From Chrysochromulina tobinii (Eukaryota > Haptophyta > Prymnesiales > Chrysochromulinaceae): DNA of 45,360 nt. The notes beneath the pieces were generated by a model that saw nothing but the letters and a program-made list of their open reading frames with translations, made no database searches and was not told the DNA's origin. Shown here one piece after another: positions 18,048-28,194 of this stretch. Both the position numbers and the translations under genes were made by a program. Within the stretch, counting starts at the first letter, position 1; the number at the start of each line of letters is the position of its first letter. The stretch is taken from NCBI GenBank assembly GCA_001275005.1, contig JWZX01002518.1, positions 1 to 45,360 of the forward strand, given 5' to 3'.

Positions 18048-21000
18048 CTAGTTGAGACTACGACTAAGGTTGCTTAGTGGAGTACGTGTACAAGCTGTTC
18101 GAGCTACGGGTGCAGCTACATCTACTGCAGCTGCCGGCCGCGGCGAGGACGGTGGCGGCTTCCATGTCGGCCTGCCGGCTACGACCAGTTCCTGCTGCCG
18201 GTGGTCCGTGTCCTTACAGTCGAATCCCGAGAGCGCTTCGTCCAGAAGCCACTGGATGCCCTTGCACACAGTTGACAGGTCGCACGACGGGTCGACCATG
18301 GCTATCGCGGTCTCTTGCTCAGCAGCCTCCTCCTCCAACACGACGGCGGCAACGGTCGAGTATTTCTTGACGCGTGCGGGTACAGCGGGCGTGCAAAGCT
18401 TGGGGGGCGGAGGTGCGCGAGCGTTCGCAGCTCGCCCAGCGCTGGCCGCGAAGCTTCGCACGTAGGCACCGCAGCCCAGCACAGGCACCAGAGGTGCCCT
18501 GCGCTGGGGTGGCAGCCGTCGGATGCCACGAAACTTGAGGCCGAGGTGGGGCTGCGTGGAGGCCTTGGCCGTCTCCGCCGCCACACCATCTTCCTCCTGC
18601 TCCCCTCTCTCGAGTGTAAGTGTCTTCGTCCTCTCCGCCTCCACGCTCTCCACTTCCGCCCGCAGATTCGCTTCTGCTTTTCGTTCTATATCGGCGCTCT
18701 CCGCGGCTGCTCGCGCCGCCACCTCCGCCTCCGCCTCGGCCGTCGTCGTCTCCGCCTCCGCCTCCGACGTCGTCTCCGCCTCAGACGTAGCCGCCGCCGG
18801 TGCCGCCGGTGCCGCCGGTGCCGCCGGTGCCGCCGGTGCCGCCGGTGCCGCTGGTGCCGCTGGTGCCGCTATTGCCGCCGGTGCCGCTTCCACCTCATCG
18901 GATCTCGAGGCTGGCATGCCATGCCGCCAGTGCCACGCAAGTTGTATCAGCAGCGCCGCGTCGTCTTCGTGCTGCCAGCGCACCATGCGCTGCTCGAGAG
19001 CGCGCAGGCTCTTCTCATGCTTGCGCGCGATAACTTCTTCCCGCTTCGCCTCCTCGACGAGAAGGCGCTTCCGGACCCCGGCCGCGCGCATCCACATGCG
19101 TCGGTCAGCTCGCCAGCGAGCAAGTGACGCCTTATCCAGCTTGACGTGCGCCGAGCGCATCGTTGAATCCATCCAAGCCACTGCTTGCCTCGCTGTCGCC
19201 GACTTGAGATGACTGTTCTTATCTGCCCTCGGGTTGACGAGCACCACGGAACGGATGTGCTCCTCGCTCAGTGCCTCCCGCTCAGGGATGCGCGACGGCG
19301 CCTCGCAGCACGCACGCTGGGCCAAAAGGATCGACACCATCGTCGAATCCTTGCTCTGGTTGAGCTGCGATTCCTTGCGCTCGAGTGCGGGTCGAAGGGC
19401 ATTTGCAGTCGCCTCCTCGACCAGGTCGCGGACGCCCGGTGTCTGCACCCACATGCGACGGTGGAAAGCAAGGCTGGAGACGCAGTCGATTGCTGACGGC
19501 GGGCGTTGTGGTCTCGTCAGCAACGTGCTGCCTGTTGCCTGCTGGGCGGGGCGCGGGAAGGCCGGCACCGTTGCCAGAGCCTCTTCGGTCGGCGCGGACC
19601 TATCTGTCCTCGCCGAGTACGGCACCGCAGCCGGAGCCGCTTCGCTTGGCGCGGACCGATCTGACCTGGCTGAGTTTGGCCAAGACGGCCGGACCGGTCG
19701 CGTTGGCAGCCGTTGAGCCTGGGAAGGATACTGGGCAGAGGACGGCCTGACCGGTCGCGGTGGCGAAAGAGTCGCTGACGCGCACTTGGCGGAGGACGGC
19801 CGGGATAGTCGCGTCGGCTGCCAAGCATCGGCGGCCACGGGGCCTGTAGCGGACTGACACAGGACGGGAGCCGGACGGACCGGTCGCGTCGGCTGCGAAC
19901 CATCGGCTTTCATGGGGCCTGCGGCACCCGTGTGCGCTGGACGAGCCGCACGCGCGCTTGGCGGGGTCGTCGGCCGCTCTTCATCAGGAGCATCAAAGGC
20001 GCCCGCATGCAGCTGCGGCTGTCGAGCGCGCCGCGCGGACGCAGCACGCTCTTGCGCGGCGAAGGCACAGCGGTGCGCGCATTCTGCAATGGCCTGCTGC
20101 CTATTGGCCATCTCCGCGTCCGTCTCGAGGATGCGGGGGCGCCGCGTACGTGGCTGTGGAGGTGCGCGCCACTGCTCCCTCTGAAAGGCGGCCTCGCGCT
20201 GCAGCAGCCTCGTGCGCTGTGGGGCGAAGCGCAGGGCGAAGCTAAGGTTGCGCACTGTCGAGTCCGTCTGCGCGGTTCGTGCTAACGCCGACTCCGCCCA
20301 AAGCATCTGGTCGCGATTCCACTTGCGCTCGCGCACGAAGCGCTGAATCGTGGTAGCAGCCATAGCTTGCTGAGTCGTCACGGAGATCCGAATGGCACGA
20401 TTGCTCCTCATGTGGGTCATGACATTCGAGAGCATTTTCTGCATTTGCGTCTGCCTTCGCTTGGCAGCTTGATGGGCAGCTTCCTTGGCGATCCGCGCAG
20501 CCTCCGCGGCGTGTCGATCCTGAGCATGCTGATGCCGATGGCGTACGGCGCGCTTCAAGCTTGCCCGCCACACCTCTGCTGCCTCGCCCGTCAGGGCAGA
20601 AAACGCCAACTCGAGCATCTCCCTGTAGCGCCTCAACAGCCTGAGACGGTTGCTCTGCCCAAAGGATAGTTCCAGTGGCGGCAGCAGCTTTCGAATGGCA
20701 CGATCGGTGACACAGAAGTGCATCTCGATGCGCTCCATGTCGCGCCTAATCTCGTTTGCCGCCCGATGCGAGTCGGCAATACCCAAGATCCACATCTCCG
20801 ATCGTAGCAGCGCCGTGCAAATCGCTGCATCACAGTGTGCGAGCTGCGGGCTGTGCCGCAGCTTCTCATAATCATCATCGACGACCTCGAGTCCGGCGCG
20901 GACGCCGACGATCCCATCCGCCTTGAAAGTTCCACGTCCACCTGGCTTCTTAGACGGAGAACCTGGCCTTTTAGACGGAGAACCAGATGACCAGCGCAGT

Positions 21001-21176
21001 CGCACCTTGACAAGAGCTGGCGCTTCCATCGCCGCGAGGTGCCCATTGAGGGTGGCCTCGGACCTTAGTAGGAGCGATCGGCTGATGCAGCCGCGGATGC
21101 ACGCCTGCAGCCTGCAGATCAGCCGGATGGCCTCCGGTGACGAGCTTCGGCTCAACACCTTCGGTTGCCCCGGCAT
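18048..21176 (-). CDS. IQ-motif, coiled-coil-rich protein
   Basis: Read from the ATG at 21176 (MPGQPKVLSRSS..., 1042 residues); the frame continues upstream without an ATG. Seen: three IQ-like calmodulin-binding segments, IRLICRLQACIRGCISRSLLL near the N-terminus, AATTIQRFVRERKW around residue 275 and ALLIQLAWHWRHG around 750; long basic helical regions; Pro/Arg-rich repeats (TRPVRP) in the middle; and an (AAP)n tract and an acidic Ala/Glu helix later. Such IQ/coiled-coil proteins are often cytoskeletal, centriolar or flagellar scaffolds bound by calmodulin or myosin light chains. That is family-level inference and I do not recognise an ortholog. One uninterrupted frame, no intron evident. 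Confidence 0.68.
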   Translation of the reverse strand: MPGQPKVLSRSSSPEAIRLICRLQACIRGCISRSLLLRSEATLNGHLAAMEAPALVKVRLRWSSGSPSKRPGSPSKKPGGRGTFKADGIVGVRAGLEVVDDDYEKLRHSPQLAHCDAAICTALLRSEMWILGIADSHRAANEIRRDMERIEMHFCVTDRAIRKLLPPLELSFGQSNRLRLLRRYREMLELAFSALTGEAAEVWRASLKRAVRHRHQHAQDRHAAEAARIAKEAAHQAAKRRQTQMQKMLSNVMTHMRSNRAIRISVTTQQAMAATTIQRFVRERKWNRDQMLWAESALARTAQTDSTVRNLSFALRFAPQRTRLLQREAAFQREQWRAPPQPRTRRPRILETDAEMANRQQAIAECAHRCAFAAQERAASARRARQPQLHAGAFDAPDEERPTTPPSARAARPAHTGAAGPMKADGSQPTRPVRPAPVLCQSATGPVAADAWQPTRLSRPSSAKCASATLSPPRPVRPSSAQYPSQAQRLPTRPVRPSWPNSARSDRSAPSEAAPAAVPYSARTDRSAPTEEALATVPAFPRPAQQATGSTLLTRPQRPPSAIDCVSSLAFHRRMWVQTPGVRDLVEEATANALRPALERKESQLNQSKDSTMVSILLAQRACCEAPSRIPEREALSEEHIRSVVLVNPRADKNSHLKSATARQAVAWMDSTMRSAHVKLDKASLARWRADRRMWMRAAGVRKRLLVEEAKREEVIARKHEKSLRALEQRMVRWQHEDDAALLIQLAWHWRHGMPASRSDEVEAAPAAIAAPAAPAAPAAPAAPAAPAAPAAPAAATSEAETTSEAEAETTTAEAEAEVAARAAAESADIERKAEANLRAEVESVEAERTKTLTLERGEQEEDGVAAETAKASTQPHLGLKFRGIRRLPPQRRAPLVPVLGCGAYVRSFAASAGRAANARAPPPPKLCTPAVPARVKKYSTVAAVVLEEEAAEQETAIAMVDPSCDLSTVCKGIQWLLDEALSGFDCKDTDHRQQELVVAGRPTWKPPPSSPRPAAAVDVAAPVARTACTRTPLSNLSRSLN
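18790..18890. repeat. 9-bp coding tandem repeat (AAP)n
   Basis: Consecutive gtgccgccg-type units on the plus strand encode about eight AAP tripeptides on the minus strand, then decay through ctggtgccg variants. It links two parts of the IQ-motif protein and is likely length-polymorphic. Confidence 0.8.
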
Positions 21177-21482
21177 GGCCCGCCTCGTCCGTCGGCCTGG
21201 CCCGATGATGCCTGTTGAACGCGCTGACGCTGCGCGCGTTTCGCGTAGCAGGCATACGAAATCGAGCACGAATGGCGCACGTCGAGGCGCACGGGGGATT
21301 GTCCGAGCGACGAGGAGCGCTTCGTTACGTCGATTATGATCGATTTTATCCGAGTTTGGTTGTCGAAATCGAAATCCGCAACGAATTCTCGATCTTGCAA
21401 ATCCTCGTCGAAGTCGAAGTCTTCTCTGCTCTTCGAGAAGACTGTCCTCTCCAAGGCTAGGGGCCCGTCCGAGGAGACCATC
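21177..21482. promoter_or_regulatory. Putative shared promoter and leader region
   Basis: Lies between divergent start codons at 21176 (minus) and 21483 (plus). An in-frame ATG at 21336 would extend the plus-strand protein by 49 polar residues (Ser/Lys-rich), but these precede a clear signal peptide, so I treat them as leader. Confidence 0.35.
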
Positions 21483-22265
21483 ATGCTGGCGTGCGTGCTG
21501 AGCTTAGCTCTGCTGGCATTCCACATGCCCTCCATTCGGGTCACGGAGCCCGCCTCCTCTTCGCGGATAAGCGGCGTCTCTGCATCCGCGCTCACCGAAA
21601 CACCAGTGCTGCAGCATCAACCACCCTCTTCGCCTCCACCCGTGGCGAACGGTGGTGGAGGAGGCGGCGACGACGACTCGAGCGCCGAATTCCTGCGGTT
21701 GCTCAGCCCGGTGGAGCAGTGCCAGGTGCTCAGCGAATGGCTGCAGCGATCGCGCATCTACAAGCTCACCGACAATGCTGAGCTCGCAGCCCAGCACCAA
21801 ACTGCGATTGCGGATCTTGAGGCGCTGCAACGCTTCGTACGCTGCCGATCGGCGCGTCGTCGAACGCGGGCCGTTGTGCGCTTGGCCCGTATCCTCTGCC
21901 ACCTCACCCGCTCCCTGCTGCATGGCCCCCTCGCCTCTGCGCAGGACACGACGGACAGCGGCCCAAATGGCCGACGGATGCTGCTCGGCCTCTTCGACAG
22001 GGAGCAACTCTGGGCGCTGGCGGCGGCGGAGGTGAGCCGCACAAATGGGCTGGTCGTGTCCAGCCTGTGCGTCTACCCGGCCGAGGTCAACGACGCGAGC
22101 TCGACTGCCTCACTGCGCCTGGTCCATGCCCTGCACCTGCTCGCCGATGCCATCGAGACGCCAATCAACCTCAAGGACAGCTGCCGCTTCGACAGCGAGC
22201 TGGCGGAGCTGCTGCCCGAGTGGAAAAGCAGCAGGGGCGGCGAACTGGGGGGCTTCGACGAGTGA
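21483..22265 (+). CDS. Plastid-targeted protein of unknown function
   Basis: The ATG at 21483 gives 260 residues starting with MLACVLSLALLAFHMPSIR, a signal peptide ending in an AFHMP motif like those marking plastid entry in chromist algae. A Ser/Pro and Gly/Asp linker follows, then an all-alpha region with SPVEQCQVLSEWLQRSRIYKL, a basic helix (RRRTRAVVRLARILCHLTRSLL), and RLVHALHLLADAIETPINL. No domain is recognised. The targeting and helical content would fit a small plastid assembly or stroma protein. It is convergent with the repeat-rich gene at 22713-25331. Confidence 0.6.
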   Translation: MLACVLSLALLAFHMPSIRVTEPASSSRISGVSASALTETPVLQHQPPSSPPPVANGGGGGGDDDSSAEFLRLLSPVEQCQVLSEWLQRSRIYKLTDNAELAAQHQTAIADLEALQRFVRCRSARRRTRAVVRLARILCHLTRSLLHGPLASAQDTTDSGPNGRRMLLGLFDREQLWALAAAEVSRTNGLVVSSLCVYPAEVNDASSTASLRLVHALHLLADAIETPINLKDSCRFDSELAELLPEWKSSRGGELGGFDE

Positions 22266-22712
22266 GCCGCGCACGGAGCGGCTGAGCGCGATGTACGGTT
22301 GTGACGGCACCCGCACAAGCGCGTCCCTGAAGGTGAGACTGAGAGCGACCTCGGGAGTGGAGGCGATGTAAGCTGTGTAACGCATCAGATAGCCCATTTA
22401 CGCAAATGGACCCAGTTGGCATGGGTATTTGTTGGTATCGTTTCGTTTTATGATTGATGGTTGTTTTAGAGAACGCCAAGGTGTTTTAAGGACGAGCGTC
22501 TAAGGTGTGAGCGGAGTTCTGTGTATTCGAGCTCGTTCCATGGCGAGCTACGTAAACGTATAAGTCGACCGTGCGGGAGGGTCACCGCCGGCGCCGCCCC
22601 GCTATTCGTCTCGTGTGGCACGTAGTACGGCCGACTGGCGCCCTCAGATGCGGGGGCGCTCAATGGAGCTTGAGCGCGGCCCCTCGCCATCCATATGCAG
22701 TAGGGGCACCTC
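22266..22712. other. Intergenic between convergent genes
   Basis: Slightly AT-richer around 22380-22560, consistent with 3' untranslated and polyadenylation regions. No gene, repeat or RNA structure is seen. Confidence 0.45.
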
Positions 22713-25331
22713 TTATGGGAAGCGAAGGGCAACTAGTCGTGAGCGCATGCGGACGAGCTTCCGAGCGAGCCAGCTGCGTCGCATCCACTTGCCCAGGCAC
22801 GCCTGCCGGCGCTGGCAGGGTGTGGCAGGCTCGCGTGTGGAAGAAGTCAAGAGCTCGACCTGCGAGCTCAAGCAGGTCAGACGATCGGAGAGCTCGAGGA
22901 CCTGCAGTCGAAGCCGCAAGTTCTCTTGCGCCACCTCCTCGTCCACGCTGTCGGCGCTCGCATGGCCCAGAGAGAGCCCCCCCAGCGACAGCCCCCCGAG
23001 CGACATCGCACCAAGGGACATCTTGCGGGCAGTGCGGCTGCGCGGCGTTGGGCGAGGGGCTGTGTTGGGGGCCGTGTTGGGGGCCGTGTTGGGCGAGCGT
23101 AGCGATGGCCATCCAAAGAGTCTCCGGGGGGATGTGCCGTTGGGGGAGGTGCGATTCGAGAGCCAACCGGCCGGAGGAACGCTCGCACACAGCCGCTCGG
23201 GCGAGGGCGACGAATCCTTAAGTGACGAATCCTTGGGTGACGAATCCTTGGGTGACGAATCCTTGGGTGACGAATCCTTGGGCGACGAATCCTTGGGCGA
23301 CGAATCCTTGGGCGGCGGCGGCGGCGGCGGCGATGGCAGCTGCGAGGTTGCATAGATGCCCGCGAAGCCATCTGTGAATGCCGACATCATGTGAATGCCC
23401 GCGAAGCCATCTGGCGGAGGCGGAGGAGGCTCCTCGGCAGAGGAGACATCGTCGTCCCTTTCCGCGCTCACAGTGGTTCCGAGAGTTTCAACGACGTCGG
23501 CGTTTACGTTCGCAGGGCGGTCGGCATTCACAGGGTCGTCGGCATTCACAGGGTAGTCGGCATTCACAGGGTAGTCGGCATTCACAGGGTCGTCGCCATC
23601 TTCGGCCGCCGCCTCAGCATCCTCGTCGGCATTGCTGTGCCGCCTGTGCATCGCAGCCGACGGCAGCGAGCGAGCTCGACGGCTCCCTTGATGAGGGATG
23701 TCATGAGACAGAGCTCGACGGCTCCCTTGATGAGGGATGTCATCAGACAGAGCTCGACGGCTCCCTTGATGAGGGATGTCATGAGACAGAGCTCGACGGC
23801 TCCCTTGATGAGGGATGTCATCAGACAGAGCTCGACGGCTCCCTTGATGAGGGATGTCATCAGACAGAGCTCGATGGCTCCCTCCCGAGCGCGTGAGCAA
23901 CGGGTTCGTTGGCCCTTCGTCTGCCCGGGACGTCGCCTCCATCGGGCCTTCGTCTGCCCGGGACGTCGCCTCCATCGGGCCTTCGTCTGCCGCCTGCTCG
24001 CCGCCTCCCTCCCAGCAGCCATGAGCGCCGCCCCGGGCGCCGCCTCCGCTGCCCACCAAGCCGCCTTCGCTCGAGAGCAAGCGCGTCCTCCCCGTATGCG
24101 ATTGCGAATGCCATCCCACCGATCGGCCAGTACGGCGCCTCACACGCCCACTCATCGACGGCGCGATCGCGCTCGAGGCGGCGCGTGCCGCCACGTGCAA
24201 GCTCGCGATAATCTGACGGGTGCCCGGCGAGGGCGGTTGCGAGCGTGCTGTCGCCTCCAAGGCTAGGCGCATACGTGAGGGGCTTGGAGCCTTGTCAATG
24301 CAGACGTTGTCGGCGGCGGCGGCAGCGGCGGCGAGGGCCGCGGCAGTCCCGGGCTGCAGCGCGCTTGTGTGCTCACGTGCTGGCGACTGCGGAGCCTTGA
24401 TTGCACCTTGATTGCACCTTGATTGCTCTTGATTGCACATTGATTGCTCACGTGCTGGCGACTGCGGAGCCGTTGACATCTCGCCTGGCTCCAACGCGAG
24501 CGTCGCTGCCGAGCTAGGCGCCGCCTCATCCTCTGCCGGCGACCATGCCGCCTCCGCCGTCCCCTCCCTGATGGTCTTGACGATCTCAGCCGTCTCCTCC
24601 TCGGCAAATACGAAGAGTGTGGGCGCGGCGACGGCGCGTTGTACTGGGCGCCGCTTGGGTGTCCCCTTCGAGCTCGATGGCGTCTTCGTCCTCGCATCGT
24701 TCGGCGTGGGCGGTGGCGTTCGCGGCGGCGCGGCGCATAGCGGCGAGGGTGGCGGCTGTGAAGGGCGATGCGGTGTGGGCGGCGCCTCGCCCCCCTCGTT
24801 CAAAGAGCGCGGCCCCAAACCCTTGCGTCTCGCCACATAGGTGCGTAGCGACGCCGGCGGTGCGGCCGGATTCTCTGCGTTGACGTCCATCTCGGCCGTC
24901 TTGCTCTTCAAGAGCCACTTCGAAAGCGTGTTGGGCGTTTGGCCTGGCGTGGTGCAGGGTGTGGTGCAGATTCGACTGCTGCCTGGCATGGAGGTTGGCG
25001 TGCTGCCCTTGGACGACGCGGCATCGCGCATCGAGCTCTCGAGCCAGGCGAACTGTTGCTCCCAGGTCGGAGAGACCACGTCTTTCCTGGGCCGCTGTGA
25101 TGTGCAAGACAGCTGCAGCTGTGGCGTGCAAGACGGGTCTTCGAGAAATCTCGCCCTCAAGGCGAGCGCAGCGGGCCGGCAGTCGAAGGGCGTGAGACAC
25201 TCAAGGGACGGATACAGCGAGCGCGATGACTGCTCATATGGCGATGATGGGCGCCGTGCGTAAACACTCGGCAGGTCGCGCCACGAGCGCGACGACGGAG
25301 CGACCGGCGACGCTGCGTCGGCGCCGGCCAT
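22713..25331 (-). CDS. Repeat-built Ser/Pro-rich protein with C-terminal leucine-zipper-like helix
   Basis: 872 residues if unspliced, ATG at 25331. The N-terminal third is Ser/Pro/Thr-rich with many TP/SP sites. The centre is a patchwork of in-frame tandem repeats, in order: an ADEGPMEATSR block (33 bp), RRALSDDIPHQGS (39 bp, five copies), NADYPV (18 bp), KDSSP (15 bp, seven copies), NTAP (12 bp) and SLGG units. Near the C-terminus a heptad helix (QENLRLRLQVLELSDRL, then SSQVELL) could be a coiled coil; no basic DNA-binding region precedes it, so it is not a bZIP. At 24371-24471 a duplicated 26-bp segment brackets a decamer array that may be a 72-bp intron. No family is recognised. It is divergent from TOP1. 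Confidence 0.6.
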   Translation of the reverse strand: MAGADAASPVAPSSRSWRDLPSVYARRPSSPYEQSSRSLYPSLECLTPFDCRPAALALRARFLEDPSCTPQLQLSCTSQRPRKDVVSPTWEQQFAWLESSMRDAASSKGSTPTSMPGSSRICTTPCTTPGQTPNTLSKWLLKSKTAEMDVNAENPAAPPASLRTYVARRKGLGPRSLNEGGEAPPTPHRPSQPPPSPLCAAPPRTPPPTPNDARTKTPSSSKGTPKRRPVQRAVAAPTLFVFAEEETAEIVKTIREGTAEAAWSPAEDEAAPSSAATLALEPGEMSTAPQSPAREQSMCNQEQSRCNQGAIKAPQSPAREHTSALQPGTAAALAAAAAAADNVCIDKAPSPSRMRLALEATARSQPPSPGTRQIIASLHVAARAASSAIAPSMSGRVRRRTGRSVGWHSQSHTGRTRLLSSEGGLVGSGGGARGGAHGCWEGGGEQAADEGPMEATSRADEGPMEATSRADEGPTNPLLTRSGGSHRALSDDIPHQGSRRALSDDIPHQGSRRALSHDIPHQGSRRALSDDIPHQGSRRALSHDIPHQGSRRARSLPSAAMHRRHSNADEDAEAAAEDGDDPVNADYPVNADYPVNADDPVNADRPANVNADVVETLGTTVSAERDDDVSSAEEPPPPPPDGFAGIHMMSAFTDGFAGIYATSQLPSPPPPPPPKDSSPKDSSPKDSSPKDSSPKDSSPKDSSLKDSSPSPERLCASVPPAGWLSNRTSPNGTSPRRLFGWPSLRSPNTAPNTAPNTAPRPTPRSRTARKMSLGAMSLGGLSLGGLSLGHASADSVDEEVAQENLRLRLQVLELSDRLTCLSSQVELLTSSTREPATPCQRRQACLGKWMRRSWLARKLVRMRSRLVALRFP
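23209..23313. repeat. 15-bp coding repeat (KDSSP x7)
   Basis: Seven copies of a 15-bp unit around gacgaatccttgggt encode KDSSP on the minus strand, with one copy changed to KDSSL. The near-identity of copies implies recent expansion. Confidence 0.88.
23672..23884. repeat. 39-bp coding repeat (RRALS[DH]DIPHQGS)
   Basis: Five full 39-bp copies and a partial sixth start at 23672, 23711, 23750, 23789, 23828 and 23867. They are almost identical; one base alternates so that residue 6 of the unit is Asp or His. There are no unique spacers, so this is not a CRISPR array. Confidence 0.9.
24371..24471 (-). repeat. 26-bp duplication bracketing decamer repeats; candidate 72-bp intron
   Basis: Exact 26-bp copies at 24371-24396 and 24446-24471 (offset 75 bp) enclose five degenerate units of the type ttgattgcac. 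On the coding strand a GTGAGC donor lies in the upstream copy (intron start 24451) and a CCAG acceptor in the downstream copy (end 24380). Removal of 72 bp keeps frame. Read through, it encodes a Gln/Asn/Cys-rich insert. Confidence 0.6.
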
Positions 25332-25511
25332 TCAAAAACAAGCACGAAAATCGGGAACTAAAAAACTTCTAGCGAATGCATAGGGCGTCAGCTACGGCCA
25401 CACCACACGATGCGCCACACTGGACGTGAAAATGAAATCGAACGAATTGCCTTCTTCATCAGTGGCCTAGGCCTCGCCACTGACTGCGCCCCGACGTGCT
25501 GCGTCAAGACG
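25332..25511. promoter_or_regulatory. Putative shared promoter of the repeat gene and TOP1
   Basis: A 180-bp gap between divergent starts (minus 25331, plus 25512). It has an A-rich patch at about 25332-25370. An in-frame ATG at 25410 would add 34 residues to TOP1 but the encoded stretch shows no family similarity. Confidence 0.35.
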
Positions 25512-26308
25512 ATGGCGGACGACGATGACAGCGATGACGACAAGCCGCTCGCACAGATACTAGCGCCGAAGCAGCCTGCACCGGACAGCCAGAAGAGCAG
25601 CAGCAGCGCCGCGCCAGCTTCCAAGGCGGCGCCTCCTCCGGTGAGGCCACCACCCGCCAAGCCAGCTGCGGCGAGCGCCGTCAAGGAGGCACCGCTCAGC
25701 AGCAAGCGCAAGGCGGAGGAGCCGCCCGAATCCGCGAAGAAGCCCAAGGCCACCGACCCCACAGCCAAGCCAGCGGCCGCCGCGGCTGCCTCCTCCAGCA
25801 GCAGCGCTCCGGCGCCCAAGCCAGCAGCCAAGCTGCCGGCAGCGGCACCCGCGAAGCCGCCCGCGGCGGCCGCGGCGAGCAAACCCAAGCGCGTCGTGCA
25901 GGACGACAGCAGCGATGACGAGCCGATCAAAGCACCGCCAAAGGCGGCGAAGACTGAGGCACCCGCACCCGCGCCGGCCAAGGCGCCCGCGCCGGCGCCG
26001 GTCAAGGCGCCCGCGCCGGCGAAGCCGCCGCCGGAGCCCGCGCCCAAGCCTGCGCCTAAGCCTGCGCCCAAGCCTGCGCCCAAGCCTGAGTCTAAGCCAA
26101 GCAGCAGCAGGAAAAAGGTCGAGTCTGAGTCTGAGGACGGCGACGAGGACGAGGACGAGGACGAGGATGAGGATGAGGACGAGGACGAGGACGAGGACGA
26201 GAGCGAGGATGACTATGGCGAGTCGAAGAAGAAGAAGGCAGCGGCGCCGAAGAAGGCTGCACCCAAGCGCTCGCCCAAGCCCAAACCCAAGAAGAAGGCT
26301 AAGGATGA

Positions 26309-26357
<49 letters not shown>

Positions 26358-28194
26358 GGCGGCGGGATGCCAAGCAGTCAAGGTGGCGGCAAGTGGTACG
26401 AGAAGAACCCCGATGAGGTCGAGTGGACCCGCGGCGGCCAAAAGTGGCAGACACTCGAGTGGGCGGGCGTGGTCTTCCCGCCGTTGTACGAGCCACACGG
26501 CGTCGAGTTCAGGTACAAGGGCAAGAAGGTGCCCCTCTCGCCTGATCAGGAGGAGGTGGCGACGATGTATGCGGCGATGCTCTCGACCGAATACGTGACG
26601 AATGCCGAGAAGGGCGCGGTGTTCAACAAGAACTTCATGGAGTCGTGGCGGCCTTTGCTCAAGAAGACAGAGGAGGGGAAGGAAGTCAAGGAACTCGCGC
26701 TGTGCGACTTTTCGAAGATTAAGGAGCACCTCGACGAGATTGCGGCCAAGAAGAAGGAGCTGACCGCTGCCGAGAAGAAGGCCGCCAAGATCGAGAAGGA
26801 CAAGTTCGAGGAGCCGTACCTGTACGCGCTCGTCGACGGGCGCAAGGAGAAGGTGGGCAACTTCCGCGTGGAGCCGCCGGGCCTCTTCCGCGGACGTGGC
26901 GCCCACCCGAAGATGGGCAAGCTCAAGGCGCGCATCTTCCCTGAGGACGTGAGCCTCAATATGAGCAAAAAAGCCAAGGTGCGAAGCGCGCCGCCCGCCG
27001 CTGCCGAGTGTCTCACCTCGCCACGCTGAACGCCTGTGCTCTCCTCCTTCCCACCACCCACCCCACTCATTCCCACGCCCTCCTTCCTCGGTGCCGTCAC
27101 GCTCGTCGCAGGTGCCGCCGGTGCCCGATTTGGGAGACGGCAAGGTGCACAAATGGGGCGAGGTGGTGCACAAGAACACGGTCACCTGGCTCGCCAAGTG
27201 GAAGGACTCGATCAACGGCGAGGATAAGTGCGTCTGGCTCGCGGCCAACTCGTCGTGGAAGGGCATGTCGGACATGGCCAAGTACGAAAAGGCGCGGCTG
27301 CTCAAGCAGCACATCGGCAAGGTGCGCAAAGACTATGCGGAGGGGATGAAGCACGGCGATCTGACGGCGCAGCAGAAGAGCGTCGCCGTGTACCTGATCG
27401 ACCGGCTCGCGCTGCGTGTGGGCAATGAGAAGAACACGGACGAGGAGGCGGACACGGTAGGCTGCTGCTCGCTGCGGGTCGAGCATGTCAAGGACGACGC
27501 GGGCGAGAACATGCTCCATCTCAACTTCCTGGGTAAGGACTCGATTGTCTACGACAACACCAACCCAATCGAGCCAATCGTGTACCAGATGATCAAAAAG
27601 TTCATGAAGGGCAAGAAGCCGACCGAGGAGCTCTTCGACAAGGTTGAGCCCGACGACCTGAACGACTATTTCAAGAGTGTGATGGAAGGCCTCTCCGCCA
27701 AAGTGTTCCGCACGTATAACGCGTCGATCACGCTCTGCTCGGAGCTCGCCAAGACGGACGTGGAGGTGACGGCCGAGAAGCGCGAGAAGGAGGGCGACGT
27801 GAACGCCCTCTGCTCGTGGTACAACACCGCCAACAAGAACGTGGCCATCCTTTGCAACCACCAGAAGGCCGCGTCCGCCTCACACGGAACCACCATGGCC
27901 AAGATTGACGAGAAGATTGAGAAGGTGACGGAGGAGCTTAAGGAGGCAAAGAAGGCGAAGAGCTCAAAGGTGGACGCGCTTCAGAAGCGCCTCGTCAAGC
28001 TGCAGGCCGAGCGACAGACGAAGGATGACCTCAAGAACGTCTCCCTCGGCACCTCCAAGATCAACTACAACGACCCGCGCATCACCATCGCCTGGTGCAA
28101 GCGATTCGACGTGCCCATCCAGAAGCAGTTCCCGAAGACTCTCCTAGCCAAGTTTGCGTGGGCGATGGAGACGCCCCCCGACTTCAAGTTCTGA
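25512..28194 (+). CDS. TOP1: DNA topoisomerase I (type IB)
   Basis: Exon 1 is 25512-26978 (489 codons) and exon 2 is 27112-28194 (360 codons plus stop), joined in phase 0 over a 133-bp GTGCGA...CGCAG intron: 849 residues. The enzyme relaxes supercoils through a 3'-phosphotyrosine intermediate. The N-terminus is an unstructured Lys/Ala/Pro and poly-Asp region (nuclear, as in other TOP1). The core begins KWYEKNPDEVEW and includes EPPGLFRGRG, HPKMGKLKARI and DTVGCCSLRVEH. The catalytic residues are all present: Arg in ALRVGNEK, Lys in LGKDSI, Arg in AKVFRTYNAS, His in AILCNHQK, and the nucleophile Tyr in SKINYNDPRITIAWCK (near residue 808). A coiled-coil linker precedes it. A 34-bp copy of the 3' end, stop included, follows the gene. 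Confidence 0.97.

Noticed and set aside
22840-22960. bZIP transcription factor call for the repeat-rich protein
   Set aside because: A heptad leucine helix is present but the basic DNA-contact region is absent.
23672-23884. Regular 39-bp repeats that could be taken for a CRISPR array
   Set aside because: Copies are contiguous with no unique spacers and encode an in-frame 13-residue repeat in a eukaryotic gene.
25560-27329. Long minus-strand frame opposite TOP1
   Set aside because: The plus strand encodes an unmistakable TOP1 with all catalytic residues; the antisense product is low-complexity poly-Val/Leu/Arg.
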